From Curtobacterium herbarum (GTDB taxonomy: Bacteria; Actinomycetota; Actinomycetes; Actinomycetales; Microbacteriaceae): DNA of 64,000 nucleotides. The notes beneath the pieces are model-generated. The model did no database searches. It was not told the DNA's origin and saw only the letters and a list, made by a program, of their open reading frames with translations. Shown piece by piece: positions 35,054-44,461 of this stretch. A program made the position numbers and the translations under genes. Location of the stretch: contig NZ_JAFBBT010000001.1 in the NCBI RefSeq assembly GCF_016907335.1, forward strand, positions 2,356,001 through 2,420,000, in the 5' to 3' direction. Position 1 is the first letter of the stretch; each line of letters begins with the position of its first letter.

Positions 35054-37243
35054 GTGACCAGCGAGCACGACGTGACCACCCCGCCGACCGCCGCCAAGCG
35101 GCCCCAGACGCGGACCCACCACGGCATCGACTTCGTCGACGACTACGAGTGGCTGCGCGACAAGGAGTCCCCGGACACCCTCGCGTACCTCGAAGCCGAG
35201 AACCGGTACACCGAGGCGCAGACCGAACACCTCGGTGCGCTCCGGGAGCGGCTCTTCGACGAGGTCCGGACCCGTGTGCAGGAGACCGACCTCTCGGTGC
35301 CGGTCCGCATGGGCCAGTGGTGGTACTTCACCCGGACCAGCGAGGGCAGCCAGTACGGCGTGCAGTGCCGTGCGCCGATCAGCGGGCCGGACGACTGGAC
35401 CCCGCCGTCGCTCGAGGCGGACGCCACGGGGTCGGCGAGCGCCGGCACCCTGCCCGGTGAAGAGGTCGTCCTCGACGGCAACGCACTGGCCGAGGGACAC
35501 GACTTCTTCTCGCTCGGCACCTACGACATCAGCGACGACGGTCGTCGGCTGGTCTACGGCGTCGACGTCGAGGGCGACGAGCGCTACACCCTGACCGTCC
35601 GCGACCTCGAGACCGGCCAGGACCTCGGCGACACGATCCCGAACACCGGGGCCGGCGCCACGTTCGACCCCTCGGGCCGGTACGTCTTCTACCCGACCGT
35701 GGACGATGCCTGGCGCCCGGACCGGATCTGGCGCCACACCGTCGGCACCTCGGCGGACGCCGACGTCGTGGTGTTCGAGGAGCCGGACGACCGCTACTGG
35801 GTCGGCGTCGGCGTGACCCGGTCGTCGCAGTACATCGTCATCGAGCTCGGGTCGAAGATCACCTCCGAGGCACTCGTCCTCGACGCGTCCGACCCGACCG
35901 GCGAGTTCCGTGCGGTGTGGCCGCGTCGCGAGGGCGTCGAGTACGAGATCGAGCACGCCATCGTCGGCGGCAGCGACCGCTTCCTGATCCTGCACAACGA
36001 CGGCGCCGAGAACTTCGAGCTGGTCGACGTCCCCGCGGACGACCCGACGTCCACGTCCGACCGCCGCGTCGTCGTCGCGCACGACACCGAGCGACGCATC
36101 GAGTCCGTGGACGCCTTCGCCGGGCACCTCGCGGTCGAGTACCGGTCCGAGGCGCTGCCCCGGATCGCGATCATCCCGATCGAGGGCGACGGCTTCGGTG
36201 ACGCACACGAGGTCCCCTTCGACGAGACGCTGTTCTCGGCCGGACTCGGCGGCAACCCCGAGTGGGACCAGCCGACCCTCCGGCTCGGGTACACGTCCTT
36301 CGTGACCCCGTCCGAGGTCAGCGACCTGGACCTGGCGACCGGCCAGGTCACGGTCCTGAAGCGGCAGCCGGTGCTCGGTGGCTACGACCCGGCCGACTAC
36401 GTGCAGGAGCGCGACTGGGCAACCGCCTCCGACGGCACACGCATCCCGATCTCCCTCGTCTGGCGTCGCGACGCCGTCGACCCCGCTGTCCCGGCCCCGC
36501 TGCAGCTGTACGGCTACGGCTCGTACGAGCACTCCATCGACCCGGGCTTCAGCGTGATGCGTCTGTCGATGCTCGACCGCGGTGTCGTCCTGGCGATCGC
36601 CCACGTCCGCGGTGGCGGTGAGCTGGGCCGGCACTGGTACGAGGACGGCAAGACGCTGACGAAGAAGAACACGTTCACCGACTTCGTCGCCGTGGCCGAG
36701 CACCTCATCGACACCGGCCGCACGGCACCCGATCGTCTGGTGGCCGAGGGCGGCAGCGCCGGTGGTCTGCTGATGGGTGCCGTCGCGAACCTGGCACCCG
36801 AGCGCTTCGCGGGCATCCTGGCCGCGGTGCCGTTCGTCGATGCACTGACGACCATCCTCGACCCGGACCTGCCGCTGACCGTGATCGAGTGGGACGAGTG
36901 GGGCGACCCGCTGCACGACCCCGAGGTCTACCGGTACATGAGCGAGTACTCGCCGTACGAGAACGTCCGGTCGGACGTGCAGTACCCGAAGATCCTCGCC
37001 GTCACCTCGATCAACGACACCCGCGTGCTCTACGTCGAGCCGGCGAAGTGGACCGCGAAGCTCCGTGAGGTCGGTGCACCGGTGCTCCTGAAGACCGAGA
37101 TGTCCGCCGGCCACGGTGGCGTCAGCGGTCGGTACGACTCGTGGCGGGAGCGCGCGTCCGAGCTGGCGTGGATGCTCGACGTGCTCGGCCTGGCCGACGT
37201 CTCCCCCGCAGCGGCCAGCGCCGACCCGATCGCGGCCGGCTGA
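35054..37243 (+). CDS. S9 family peptidase (oligopeptidase B-like)
   Basis: A 729-residue serine peptidase with an N-terminal beta-propeller (residues ~80-410) and a C-terminal alpha/beta-hydrolase domain. The nucleophile Ser568 is in VAEGGSAGGLLMGAV, the histidine is in SAGHGGVSGRYD, and YGSYEHSIDPGFS and RGGGELGRHWYEDGK are classic prolyl oligopeptidase/oligopeptidase B segments. It degrades short peptides in the cytoplasm. The opening HHGIDFVDDYEWLRDKESPDTLAYLEAEN is also characteristic. GTG at 35054 lies 6 nt after TAGGGT (35042-35047), so it may have its own leaderless promoter. Confidence 0.93.
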   Translation: MTSEHDVTTPPTAAKRPQTRTHHGIDFVDDYEWLRDKESPDTLAYLEAENRYTEAQTEHLGALRERLFDEVRTRVQETDLSVPVRMGQWWYFTRTSEGSQYGVQCRAPISGPDDWTPPSLEADATGSASAGTLPGEEVVLDGNALAEGHDFFSLGTYDISDDGRRLVYGVDVEGDERYTLTVRDLETGQDLGDTIPNTGAGATFDPSGRYVFYPTVDDAWRPDRIWRHTVGTSADADVVVFEEPDDRYWVGVGVTRSSQYIVIELGSKITSEALVLDASDPTGEFRAVWPRREGVEYEIEHAIVGGSDRFLILHNDGAENFELVDVPADDPTSTSDRRVVVAHDTERRIESVDAFAGHLAVEYRSEALPRIAIIPIEGDGFGDAHEVPFDETLFSAGLGGNPEWDQPTLRLGYTSFVTPSEVSDLDLATGQVTVLKRQPVLGGYDPADYVQERDWATASDGTRIPISLVWRRDAVDPAVPAPLQLYGYGSYEHSIDPGFSVMRLSMLDRGVVLAIAHVRGGGELGRHWYEDGKTLTKKNTFTDFVAVAEHLIDTGRTAPDRLVAEGGSAGGLLMGAVANLAPERFAGILAAVPFVDALTTILDPDLPLTVIEWDEWGDPLHDPEVYRYMSEYSPYENVRSDVQYPKILAVTSINDTRVLYVEPAKWTAKLREVGAPVLLKTEMSAGHGGVSGRYDSWRERASELAWMLDVLGLADVSPAAASADPIAAG

Positions 37244-37263
37244 AACGCAGCACGAGAAACGCC

Positions 37264-37296
37264 GACGGCGCGCGCCCTGCTCGGGTGCGCGCCGTC
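37264..37296 (+). terminator. Hairpin after the S9 peptidase gene
   Basis: Stem GACGGCGCGC (37264-37273) with GCGCGCCGTC (37287-37296), 13-nt loop, between the convergent S9 peptidase and CYTH-CHAD genes. Confidence 0.65.
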
Positions 37297-37318
37297 GTCG
37301 TTCCGGAGGGATCACCCC

Positions 37319-38833
37319 TCACACGCGGTTGAGTGCGTGCACCGCCTCGTCGTACGACTCCTCGGCCACGCGGACCCGGTCGCCCGCCAGGACGCCGTAC
37401 CCGAACGTGCCCTCGCCGGCGCGTTCAGCGATCCCGGCCTGCACGCGCAGCTGCTCGAGGGCGTGCAGGGACCGGACACGTTCGGTGAGCACGTCGGCGG
37501 CGGTGCCGATCCGCTTCCACAGTGCGTGCGGGAAGGCGTCGTCGCCGAGGACGTCCATCGCCATCCGGGCGCGCAGGGTGGCGTGCCAGGCGCGCTGGGT
37601 CGCCTCACGGTCACCAGCTTCGTCGGCGGGGTCGTCCCCGACGGCTTCCCGGACGAGGTCGCGGATGCGCGGCTTCTCGATCGCCGAGACGTCCTGCGCG
37701 ACACGCTTCGGGTCGCGGAGTGCCCACGCGGTCGGCTGCGGACGCTCGACGGCGTCGTCGAGGGCGTCGAGCAGTTCGAGGAACGACTCCTCGTGCAAGG
37801 AGAGCAGGACCTCGCGGGCGGCGTCGTCGCGGCGCTGGCGGGTGGAGGCCAGGATGCGCTCGCGGGTGACCGAGTCGATGAGCGCTTCCTGCGCCGGGCT
37901 GGAGGCATGCGGCAGCCGGTCGACGAGGTACTCGGCGAGTGCCGCGCGTGCGGTGACGGCGGCCAGGGCGTCGGCCGCGGCGGCGGCACGGTCGATCTCG
38001 TCGCCGTCGGCGAACGCCGGCCGGTAGGTGCCGAGGACCGCGGCGATGCCGAGTGCGGTCGCAGCCGTCTCGGCGAGGTCGGTCGACGCACCGGACCGGA
38101 GTCCGGCCTCCAGGCGGAGCAGCGTGCTGCGCAGTTTCCGCAACCGCTTGGTGAGGGCACGGGCCGCGGTGCCCTTGTGCGGCTTCTCCTCGGTCTGGAG
38201 GCGCGGTGCCGGTGCCCCCGCCAGCCCCCGTGCCAGCTTGGACGCGACTGCGGCGGGGCCGGCGCCGACGGCGGCGAACCGGCCGTCCAGGGCGGCGAAG
38301 AGCTCGTGTGCGATCTGCGGGTCGACGCCCTCGACGGCTTCGACCTCGACCTCCCGCCAGGTGTTCGGATCGACCGGCGCGTCGTCGTCGAGGCGTTCGG
38401 CGACGACCTGGTCGTCGGCGAGTTCGCCGACCTGGTCGCCGTCCTCGTCGAGCAGCCGGGTGACGGTTCGCGTGGTGGTGATGCGGACGACGGGGCGGAG
38501 TCCGCGGCCGCGGCGTTCGGTGAAGAGTGCGGCGAGGACCTCGACGGGCACGGTGTCCGGGTCCTCGGTGAGCGGGAAGTGCTGCTCGTGGCGGACGGTG
38601 TCGGACTCGGCGCGCTTGATGTGCCAGCCGGCGTCGTGTCCGCCGGTGCGCCGTCGGACGGTGACGTGGGCGGCGACGAGGTCGTACCGCTGGGTGTCCC
38701 AGTAGGTGGCGTCGAGCTCGAACGGCTCCTGGGTGTCGGTCTGCATGATCCCGCCGGCGCCGACCAGGTCGGGCAGTGGAGCGTCGGCGGGCAGGTCGTA
38801 GGTGCGCTCGATCTCGAGGTGCGTGTCGCTCAC
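37319..38833 (-). CDS. CYTH and CHAD domain protein
   Basis: A 504-residue protein. Residues 1-~200 form a CYTH (triphosphate tunnel) domain; its opening EIERTYDL is the ExExK signature with Arg in place of Lys. Later tunnel residues include HIKRAESD, RPVVRI and TWREVEVEAVEG. Residues ~225-500 are a CHAD helical domain with many histidines and basic residues (ARALTKRLRKLRSTLLRLEAG, LLSLHEESFLELL). CYTH-CHAD proteins are tied to polyphosphate binding or short-chain polyphosphate hydrolysis. GTG at 38833; TAGACA lies 7 nt upstream. Confidence 0.9.
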   Translation of the reverse strand: MSDTHLEIERTYDLPADAPLPDLVGAGGIMQTDTQEPFELDATYWDTQRYDLVAAHVTVRRRTGGHDAGWHIKRAESDTVRHEQHFPLTEDPDTVPVEVLAALFTERRGRGLRPVVRITTTRTVTRLLDEDGDQVGELADDQVVAERLDDDAPVDPNTWREVEVEAVEGVDPQIAHELFAALDGRFAAVGAGPAAVASKLARGLAGAPAPRLQTEEKPHKGTAARALTKRLRKLRSTLLRLEAGLRSGASTDLAETAATALGIAAVLGTYRPAFADGDEIDRAAAAADALAAVTARAALAEYLVDRLPHASSPAQEALIDSVTRERILASTRQRRDDAAREVLLSLHEESFLELLDALDDAVERPQPTAWALRDPKRVAQDVSAIEKPRIRDLVREAVGDDPADEAGDREATQRAWHATLRARMAMDVLGDDAFPHALWKRIGTAADVLTERVRSLHALEQLRVQAGIAERAGEGTFGYGVLAGDRVRVAEESYDEAVHALNRV

Positions 38834-38972
38834 ACGGTCTTGTCTACCAGGGTGGCGGCTCGGTCCTCGCCACGGGTGCGTCGGCGGAGGGGTGCACCGT
38901 GCCCCGTCGCCGTGCCCGGACGCGGAGGCCGTGTCGGACGCACCTCCCGGGAACCGGGGTTACCGTGAGCAC

Positions 38973-39245
38973 ATGAGCGAGACGATCACCCGTGACGCGT
39001 TCGTGCCCGAGGCCGGCGGCGTCACCATGTTCACGACCACCTGGTGCGGCTACTGCGCCCGCCTGAAGAACCAGATGACCAAGGCGGGCGTGCCCTTCCG
39101 CGAGGTCGACATCGAGACCACGCCCGGCACGGCCGAGCTCGTCGCCGAGGTCAACGGCGGAAACCAGACCGTGCCGACGCTGGTCTTCCCCGACGGCAGC
39201 ACGGCGACGAACCCGTCCCTGGCCGAGGTGCAGTCCCGCGTCTGA
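38973..39245 (+). CDS. mrx1: Mycoredoxin (glutaredoxin-like)
   Basis: A 90-residue thioredoxin-fold reductase. The active site CxxC is Cys25-Gly-Tyr-Cys28 in TTTWCGYCARLKNQM, and the cis-proline is in NQTVPTLVFPDGS. The sequence pattern matches Mrx1, which uses mycothiol in Actinobacteria to reduce mixed disulfides. ATG at 38973 lies 6 nt after TACCGT (38961-38966), leaderless type. It is divergent from the CYTH-CHAD gene. Confidence 0.92.
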   Translation: MSETITRDAFVPEAGGVTMFTTTWCGYCARLKNQMTKAGVPFREVDIETTPGTAELVAEVNGGNQTVPTLVFPDGSTATNPSLAEVQSRV

Positions 39246-39328
39246 CCCGGCTCCCGGCGCGAGCCAGACCCGGCGCCCGGCGCGAGCCGGACCCGGCGCC
39301 CGGCTCCCAGCTCCCGGCGCGAGCCGGA
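39246..39328. repeat. 23-nt tandem repeat after the mycoredoxin gene
   Basis: Copies at 39246-39268 and 39269-39291 differ at two positions; a third, with an internal duplication, runs to 39328. It begins one base after the mycoredoxin stop codon. Confidence 0.8.
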
Positions 39329-39331
39329 CCC

Positions 39332-39391
39332 GCACAACAGGAACCCGCTCGAACCACGGGAGACCGTGGTTCGAGCGGGTTCTTGTTGTGC
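39332..39391. terminator. Very long bidirectional terminator
   Basis: 28-bp stem with a single G-T mismatch and a GAGA loop (39360-39363), between the convergent mycoredoxin and SNF2 helicase genes. Confidence 0.85.
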
Positions 39392-39455
39392 GCAGCCGAA
39401 CGGCGCCAGCCAGCCGGCCCGCCCGCCCGAACGGCGCCAGCCCGCCGGCCGGCCG

Positions 39456-41582
39456 CTACCGCAACAGCGCGTCGAGCAGCAGCGCCGCCATCGCGTCGAG
39501 CTGGATGTCGCCGGAGTCGACGACCTCCTCGTCCGAGCCGTCGAGCGCCCGGGCGGCCAGACCGGCCTTCGAGTCGATGAGCTCCGCGATCTTGGTGTCG
39601 ATCGTCTGCGCGGCGATGATGCGCCACGCGGTGACGGGCTCTTCCTGACCGATGCGGTGCACGCGGTCGATCGCCTGCGTCTGCTCGGCGCTCGTCCACG
39701 ACAGCTCGGCGAGGACGACGTTGGACGCCACCTGCAGGTTGAGCCCGACGCCCGCCGCGGTGAGCGAGCAGACGATGACGGCCACGTCCGGGTCGTTCAC
39801 GAACGAGTCGATCTCGGCCGTGCGCTGCGCCGGGGTCTGGTCGCCGCGGATCGTCGCGGTGCGCAGGTGCCGGCGGGCGAAGACCTCTTCGGCCTGGTCC
39901 ATCACGTCGAGGTGCTTGGCGAAGAACACGACCTTGCCGACGTTCGACGCCAGCTGCGCCGCGTAGTCCGCCGCGAGCTGCGCCTTGGCACGGCCGATGC
40001 GACGCACCATCGAGAACACGTTCTCGCCGGTGGACGAGGCGTCCTGGTCCTCGAGCTCCCAGCGGGCGACCTGGCGGACGAGCTTCTCGTCGATGCCCTC
40101 GACCGGTGCCTGGCCGGTGCGGGCGGCGAGTGCCTGGTGGTACCGCTTGACGAGCTTCGCGGTGAGCTCGCGCTCGGCGTCGCGGATGGAGCGGCCCTCG
40201 TCGCCGTCGAGCTCGACGGGGATGTCGGCGATCCGGCGTGCCGGGATGTCCGCAGCGACGTCGACCTTGCGGCGACGGACGATGCCGAGGTCGATCACGG
40301 CCTTCCGCGCCTCGCTGAAGAAGCCCTGGTCGGCCGGGGTCAGCCCGATCTCCTCGAGCTCGTTCATGAGCTGCGCGCGGGGCTTCTTGTCGTCGATCCA
40401 GCCGAGGAACTCCCAGATGGTGCGGAAGTCCTCGACCGAGTTGATGAGCGGGGTACCGGTCAGGGCCATGAGCAGCGGGTTTGCCGTGCGCTCGCGGATC
40501 TTGTCGGCGAGCTGCAGCACGAACCGGGACCGCTGCGAGTCCTTGTTCTTGATGAAGTGCGCCTCGTCGACGACCATGCCCTTGAACCCGAAGGTCCCGA
40601 GCCAGCCGACGTGCCGGTCGAGGATCTCGTAGTTGACGATGATGATGTCGGCGAAGCCGTCGAGGTCCTGGCCGTCGCCGTGGATGACCGTGGCGCGGTG
40701 GTTCGGCACCCAGCGCTCGGCCTCACGTGCCCAGTTCGTCTTGACGACGTTCGGGACGACGACGAGCAGCGGGAACGCCTTGGCCGCGTCGGCGGCGATC
40801 AGCGACTGCGCGGTCTTGCCGAGGCCCGGCTCGTCGGCGAGCAGGAAGGTGCGGTGGCCCTGCGCTGCCGAGGTGACGAGTTCCGCCTGGTGCTTCATCA
40901 GCGAAGCACCGGCCGGGGTCTGCAGGCTGGTCGGCTCGGGCAGCGGCATCGACGCTGCTCCCCCGCCGGCGCCGTACTCGAACGACTTGAACAGCGGACC
41001 GAAGAGCTCCCAGTTCGCCAGGCGACGCGGGTGGGCGACGGGCTGGTCGGCGAGCGCGAAGTCCGGCGGCAGGAACGGGTTGGCGAGCTGGCGTCGCACG
41101 ACCGACTGCGGCACGACGGCACGCTCGGGTGCCTCGACCGCCGCCGTGGGCTCGGCCGCGATGACCAGGTCCTCCGGCTGCAGCTCGAGGCCGGCGGCGA
41201 TCATCATGTCGCGCTTCACGGTGCGGGTCGCCTCGGAGACCGAGGCCTCTTCGGTGAGGAGCTGGATGACGCTGGTGTCCCGCGCCGCCGTCTTGGCGAG
41301 GATCGTCGCGACACCGTCGAGACGCTTCAGCTGCTCCGCCCGCTGCGAGTCGGTGAGCGTCGCGTCCGCCTTGACGCGGGCACGCTCCTCGCGCATGAGC
41401 AGGGCGACCGCCTGGAACTTCGTGCGGTTCGTCGCTTTGAGGGCACCGCGCTGTGCTGCGGCTTCGACCTCGCGGACCGCGCGGGCGAGGACGGGGATGA
41501 GGCCGTCGTTGTCGAGCGGCCGGGTCCGGCGCGCAGCCGTCCGCGTGCCACCGGCAGCGCGACGGGTACCTGATCGAGCCAA
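39456..41582 (-). CDS. SNF2-family DEAD/DEAH-box helicase
   Basis: A 708-residue superfamily 2 ATPase. Motifs: LLADEPGLGKTAQSLIAADA (Walker A, residues ~254-273), VVDEAHFIKN (II), ALTGTPLINS (III), and in the second core domain VVFFAKHLDVM, CSLTAAGVGLNLQVASNVVLAELSWTSAEQTQAIDRVHRIGQ (V-VI). It likely remodels DNA-protein complexes; the ~230-residue N-terminal region is specific to this actinobacterial group. The start is TTG at 41582 with GGAGGA 6 nt upstream; an open frame further upstream to 41879 has no support. A long leader region precedes it. Confidence 0.9.
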   Translation of the reverse strand: MARSGTRRAAGGTRTAARRTRPLDNDGLIPVLARAVREVEAAAQRGALKATNRTKFQAVALLMREERARVKADATLTDSQRAEQLKRLDGVATILAKTAARDTSVIQLLTEEASVSEATRTVKRDMMIAAGLELQPEDLVIAAEPTAAVEAPERAVVPQSVVRRQLANPFLPPDFALADQPVAHPRRLANWELFGPLFKSFEYGAGGGAASMPLPEPTSLQTPAGASLMKHQAELVTSAAQGHRTFLLADEPGLGKTAQSLIAADAAKAFPLLVVVPNVVKTNWAREAERWVPNHRATVIHGDGQDLDGFADIIIVNYEILDRHVGWLGTFGFKGMVVDEAHFIKNKDSQRSRFVLQLADKIRERTANPLLMALTGTPLINSVEDFRTIWEFLGWIDDKKPRAQLMNELEEIGLTPADQGFFSEARKAVIDLGIVRRRKVDVAADIPARRIADIPVELDGDEGRSIRDAERELTAKLVKRYHQALAARTGQAPVEGIDEKLVRQVARWELEDQDASSTGENVFSMVRRIGRAKAQLAADYAAQLASNVGKVVFFAKHLDVMDQAEEVFARRHLRTATIRGDQTPAQRTAEIDSFVNDPDVAVIVCSLTAAGVGLNLQVASNVVLAELSWTSAEQTQAIDRVHRIGQEEPVTAWRIIAAQTIDTKIAELIDSKAGLAARALDGSDEEVVDSGDIQLDAMAALLLDALLR

Positions 41583-42050
41583 GGCTCCTCCTGTTCCGCC
41601 CTCGTCGGGGCGAGCCACCCGGTACGGGCGGAAGTCGTGTGGTGCGGCTGCCGTGTGTCGTGGCCGTCGCGCCGGGATCCACCACGGGCCGCCGTGGCCC
41701 GCAGCACGCCGGATCGGTCCGGCAGACCGCATCGGGGGCCCAGGTACGGGCCGGTGGTCGATGTCACGGTCTGCGCGGGAGTCCGGCGGCGTCTCACGCA
41801 CGCCACCCATCCCGAGGGAGGTCCCCCGGAGAACGTCCTGGAGGTCCAGCCTGCCAGGCGACGCGGCTGCGGCACGCACCGGCCAACGACCGGTCGTCGC
41901 GGCAGGGATCGACGCGACATGCGAGCACGCCGTGCGTGCGCGGTCAGTTTACTCCCCAGGCGCCGACGGAGGCGACTCTCCACACCCCGCGCGTGGCGGG
42001 CCTCCCGGCCGGGTCGCGACGCGACCGACGGGACGGCGCTGACGACGGGG
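41583..42050. other. 468-nt intergenic region upstream of the SNF2 helicase
   Basis: No gene seen. Notable content: a TAAACT -10-like hexamer on the minus strand (41946-41951), which would give a ~360-nt helicase leader; a hairpin CCACGG-GCCG-CCGTGG (41682-41697); a 15-nt palindrome GGTCGCGACGCGACC (42012-42026) just after the phosphotransferase stop that may be its terminator; and element-B-like GGGCCTCCCGG near 41998-42008. Confidence 0.5.
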
Positions 42051-43304
42051 TCAGACGCGCGGTGCGGACCGCGGGCGGCCGCCGGCGGACGGGAGGCTCG
42101 GGGCCGGTTCCGCCAGGGCGGCCCGCGTCGCCGCGAGCAGCTGTTCCGCCGTCGCGATCCCGTTCGCCGACCCGGTGGTCGCCTGCCCGCCGGCGTGGGC
42201 GAGCAGCTGCGCACCGATCGCCGGGCCGAGGCGCTCGGCCTCCTGCGGGTTCCGGGCGGCCCAGTCGCGGGCGACGGCGTCGGCGAGGCGTTCGGCGGCG
42301 GCTCCGCGGTCGGCGTCGCCCCGGGAGCGGTGCCACAACCCGGTGACGACGAGGTGCGCGACGACCGCGCCGACGTCCCGCACCGGGTAGCCCCACCCGG
42401 CGGTGTCGATGTCGAGCAGGCCGGAGATGCGCCACGGCTCGTCCTCGTCGACGAACACCTGCTCGAGGTGCAGGTCGCCGTGCACCACCTGCTTCTGCGC
42501 CGCGGTCCAGCCGATCGACCGCCGCCCGATCGCGTCGTACAGGCGGTCGATCTCCTCGGCATCCCCGGGCAGCGCCGTCGTCAGCGTCCGACGGTGCCAG
42601 TCGGCGTGGTCCATCGCGTCCGCGCGGGCCTGCTGGGTCATCGGCACGGCGGCGATGCGGCCGGTGAGCGCCGCGAGGGACGCCACGAAGCGCGGGTCGT
42701 CCGCGATCTCGACGATCCGGCTGCCGGCCGGTACGCCCCGGACGAGTTCGAGGACGAGCAGTCCGTCGCCGCGGCTCGACAGCACGCGGGGCACCGGCAG
42801 GCCGGCGGCGGCGAACTGCTCGTGGGTGCGGACGATCGGCGCGACCCGGTGCGGGCGGACGATCTTGATGAACAGGGTGCGCTCGGGGGCGTCGACGCGG
42901 ACCACGGCCCGCTTGCCGGGTCGGTAGGCGGCGACCGTCAGGGTCGGGTCCGTGACCGGCATGCCCAGGGTCGTCAGGAGTTCCGCGACCGCGTCCCGGT
43001 AGGTCACCTGCGGCAGGACCGGTAGGCCCGGGTCGTTCGGGTAGGCCCACACCGACACCGGCTCCCCCGTCGCGGGATCGGTGACGATCGCACTGTTCTG
43101 GTCGTGTGTGCCACCCGTGTCGACGTACGTCAGGACCGTGGCGCGCTGTCCGTTCCGGTCGACGGTGTCCACCTCGTAGCCGTAGAGGTAGCCGTTCCCC
43201 GACGGTTCGACCGAGTGCGCGCGGGCAGCGACGACGGTCGTCCCCGACCCGGCGAAGGCCGCGGGGATGACGCGCTCATGGTTCGGCCACACGGCGACAG
43301 TCAA
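42051..43304 (-). CDS. Phosphotransferase with aminoglycoside-kinase fold and extra N-terminal domain
   Basis: A 417-residue protein. Residues ~1-105 are a beta-rich region without known motif. The rest is an APH/choline-kinase-like domain: FIKIVRP holds the ATP lysine, the catalytic loop is VVHGDLHLEQVFVD and the metal aspartate loop is LLDIDTAGWG. It is not similar enough to known resistance enzymes to call an antibiotic kinase; a metabolite or maltose/fructosamine-type kinase is as likely. TTG at 43304 gives the longest frame; the start is uncertain. Confidence 0.8.
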   Translation of the reverse strand: MTVAVWPNHERVIPAAFAGSGTTVVAARAHSVEPSGNGYLYGYEVDTVDRNGQRATVLTYVDTGGTHDQNSAIVTDPATGEPVSVWAYPNDPGLPVLPQVTYRDAVAELLTTLGMPVTDPTLTVAAYRPGKRAVVRVDAPERTLFIKIVRPHRVAPIVRTHEQFAAAGLPVPRVLSSRGDGLLVLELVRGVPAGSRIVEIADDPRFVASLAALTGRIAAVPMTQQARADAMDHADWHRRTLTTALPGDAEEIDRLYDAIGRRSIGWTAAQKQVVHGDLHLEQVFVDEDEPWRISGLLDIDTAGWGYPVRDVGAVVAHLVVTGLWHRSRGDADRGAAAERLADAVARDWAARNPQEAERLGPAIGAQLLAHAGGQATTGSANGIATAEQLLAATRAALAEPAPSLPSAGGRPRSAPRV

Positions 43305-43371
43305 CCGTGTGTGCCCCGATTCGTCGTGTTGCCGACCGGCTCGGCGTGCGGGTCCTGGCTAGCGTGGAGGG

Positions 43372-44433
43372 GTGAACCCGGTCAGGCGCCTCCGCAGCTC
43401 GAGCCGCACCCCGTTCCTGCAGGTCGTGAAGACCGCGGTGGCGGTGGTCGCGGCGGTCCTGCTGTGCGAACTCCTCATCCGCGGACCGTTCCCCACCTTC
43501 GCCGCGATCGCCGCCCTGCTCGTCGTGCAGCCGAGCATCAACCAGTCGTTCGTGAAGGGACTGGAGCGCAGCGCCGGGGTCCTGCTCGGTGTGGTCCTGG
43601 CGACCGGGGTGCACGTGCTGCTCGGCGACGCGGTGTGGATCGTGCTGCTCGTCGTCGTCCTGGCGATCCTGCTCGCCTGGGCCCTGCGCCTCACCCCGAC
43701 CTCGGCGACCCAGGTCGGCATCAGCGGGATGCTCGTGCTCACCACCGGGGTCGTCACCCCGAACTACTCGGCGGACCGGATCCTCGAGACCCTGGTCGGC
43801 GCGGTCGTCGCCCTCGTGGTGAACGCCGTCATCGTGCCGCCGGTCCTCCTCGAACCCGCGCACCTCGCCGTCGCCCGTCTGGCACGGGACACCGCGGCCG
43901 CGTTCGAGCGCATCGCCGTCGGGCTCACCGAGGGGTGGGACCACGAGCAGTGGCACCAGGCACTGCTGCAGGCACGGGCGCTCCGGCAGCAGCACGGGCG
44001 GACCGAGGCCGCGCTCACCTCGGCCCGGGACTCGCTCGCCATGAACCCGCGCGGTGGTCGGCACCGGACGATCCTCGACCGGGACGTCGCCGTCGCCGAA
44101 CACCTGCGCGTCCTGGTCACCCGGGTCACCGGCATGACCCGGGCCGTGCGGGACAACACCGCACCGGACCTCCGCGCCGACCCGATGGTGGGGCGGATCG
44201 CCACCGAGGTCGCGCGCATCGGCTCCGACGTCCGACGCCTCGGCGCCCAGATCGAATCGGAGCGGTTGACGCCGGGCGAGCTCGCCGAGGGGCCCGAGGA
44301 CACCGCGCTCGAGCACGCGCTGACGGCGCCGCTCGCCGTCGTCCGGCCGAACTCCCGGCACTGGGTGCTCATCGGCGCGCTGCTCGAGGATGTCCGGCGC
44401 GTGCGCGAAGAACTGCTCGGCGAGGACGACTGA
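43372..44433 (+). CDS. FUSC / aromatic-acid-exporter-like membrane protein
   Basis: A 353-residue protein with six hydrophobic helices in residues ~20-155, in three hairpins (VVKTAVAVVAAVLLCELLI, FAAIAALLVVQPSINQSF, GVLLGVVLATGVHVLL, WIVLLVVVLAILLAWAL and others), followed by a ~200-residue helical cytoplasmic domain (AFERIAVGLTEGWDHEQWHQALLQARALRQQ). This is the FUSC/ArAE layout; transport of aromatic or fusaric-acid-like compounds is family knowledge, not shown here. GTG at 43372 lies 6 nt after TAGCGT (43360-43365). Confidence 0.8.
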   Translation: MNPVRRLRSSSRTPFLQVVKTAVAVVAAVLLCELLIRGPFPTFAAIAALLVVQPSINQSFVKGLERSAGVLLGVVLATGVHVLLGDAVWIVLLVVVLAILLAWALRLTPTSATQVGISGMLVLTTGVVTPNYSADRILETLVGAVVALVVNAVIVPPVLLEPAHLAVARLARDTAAAFERIAVGLTEGWDHEQWHQALLQARALRQQHGRTEAALTSARDSLAMNPRGGRHRTILDRDVAVAEHLRVLVTRVTGMTRAVRDNTAPDLRADPMVGRIATEVARIGSDVRRLGAQIESERLTPGELAEGPEDTALEHALTAPLAVVRPNSRHWVLIGALLEDVRRVREELLGEDD

Positions 44434-44461
44434 TCGCCAGCGCGGGCTGCCGCGCCTTCGG

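Noticed and set aside
42051..43304. Aminoglycoside resistance gene
   Set aside because: Only the general kinase fold motifs match; nothing identifies an antibiotic substrate.
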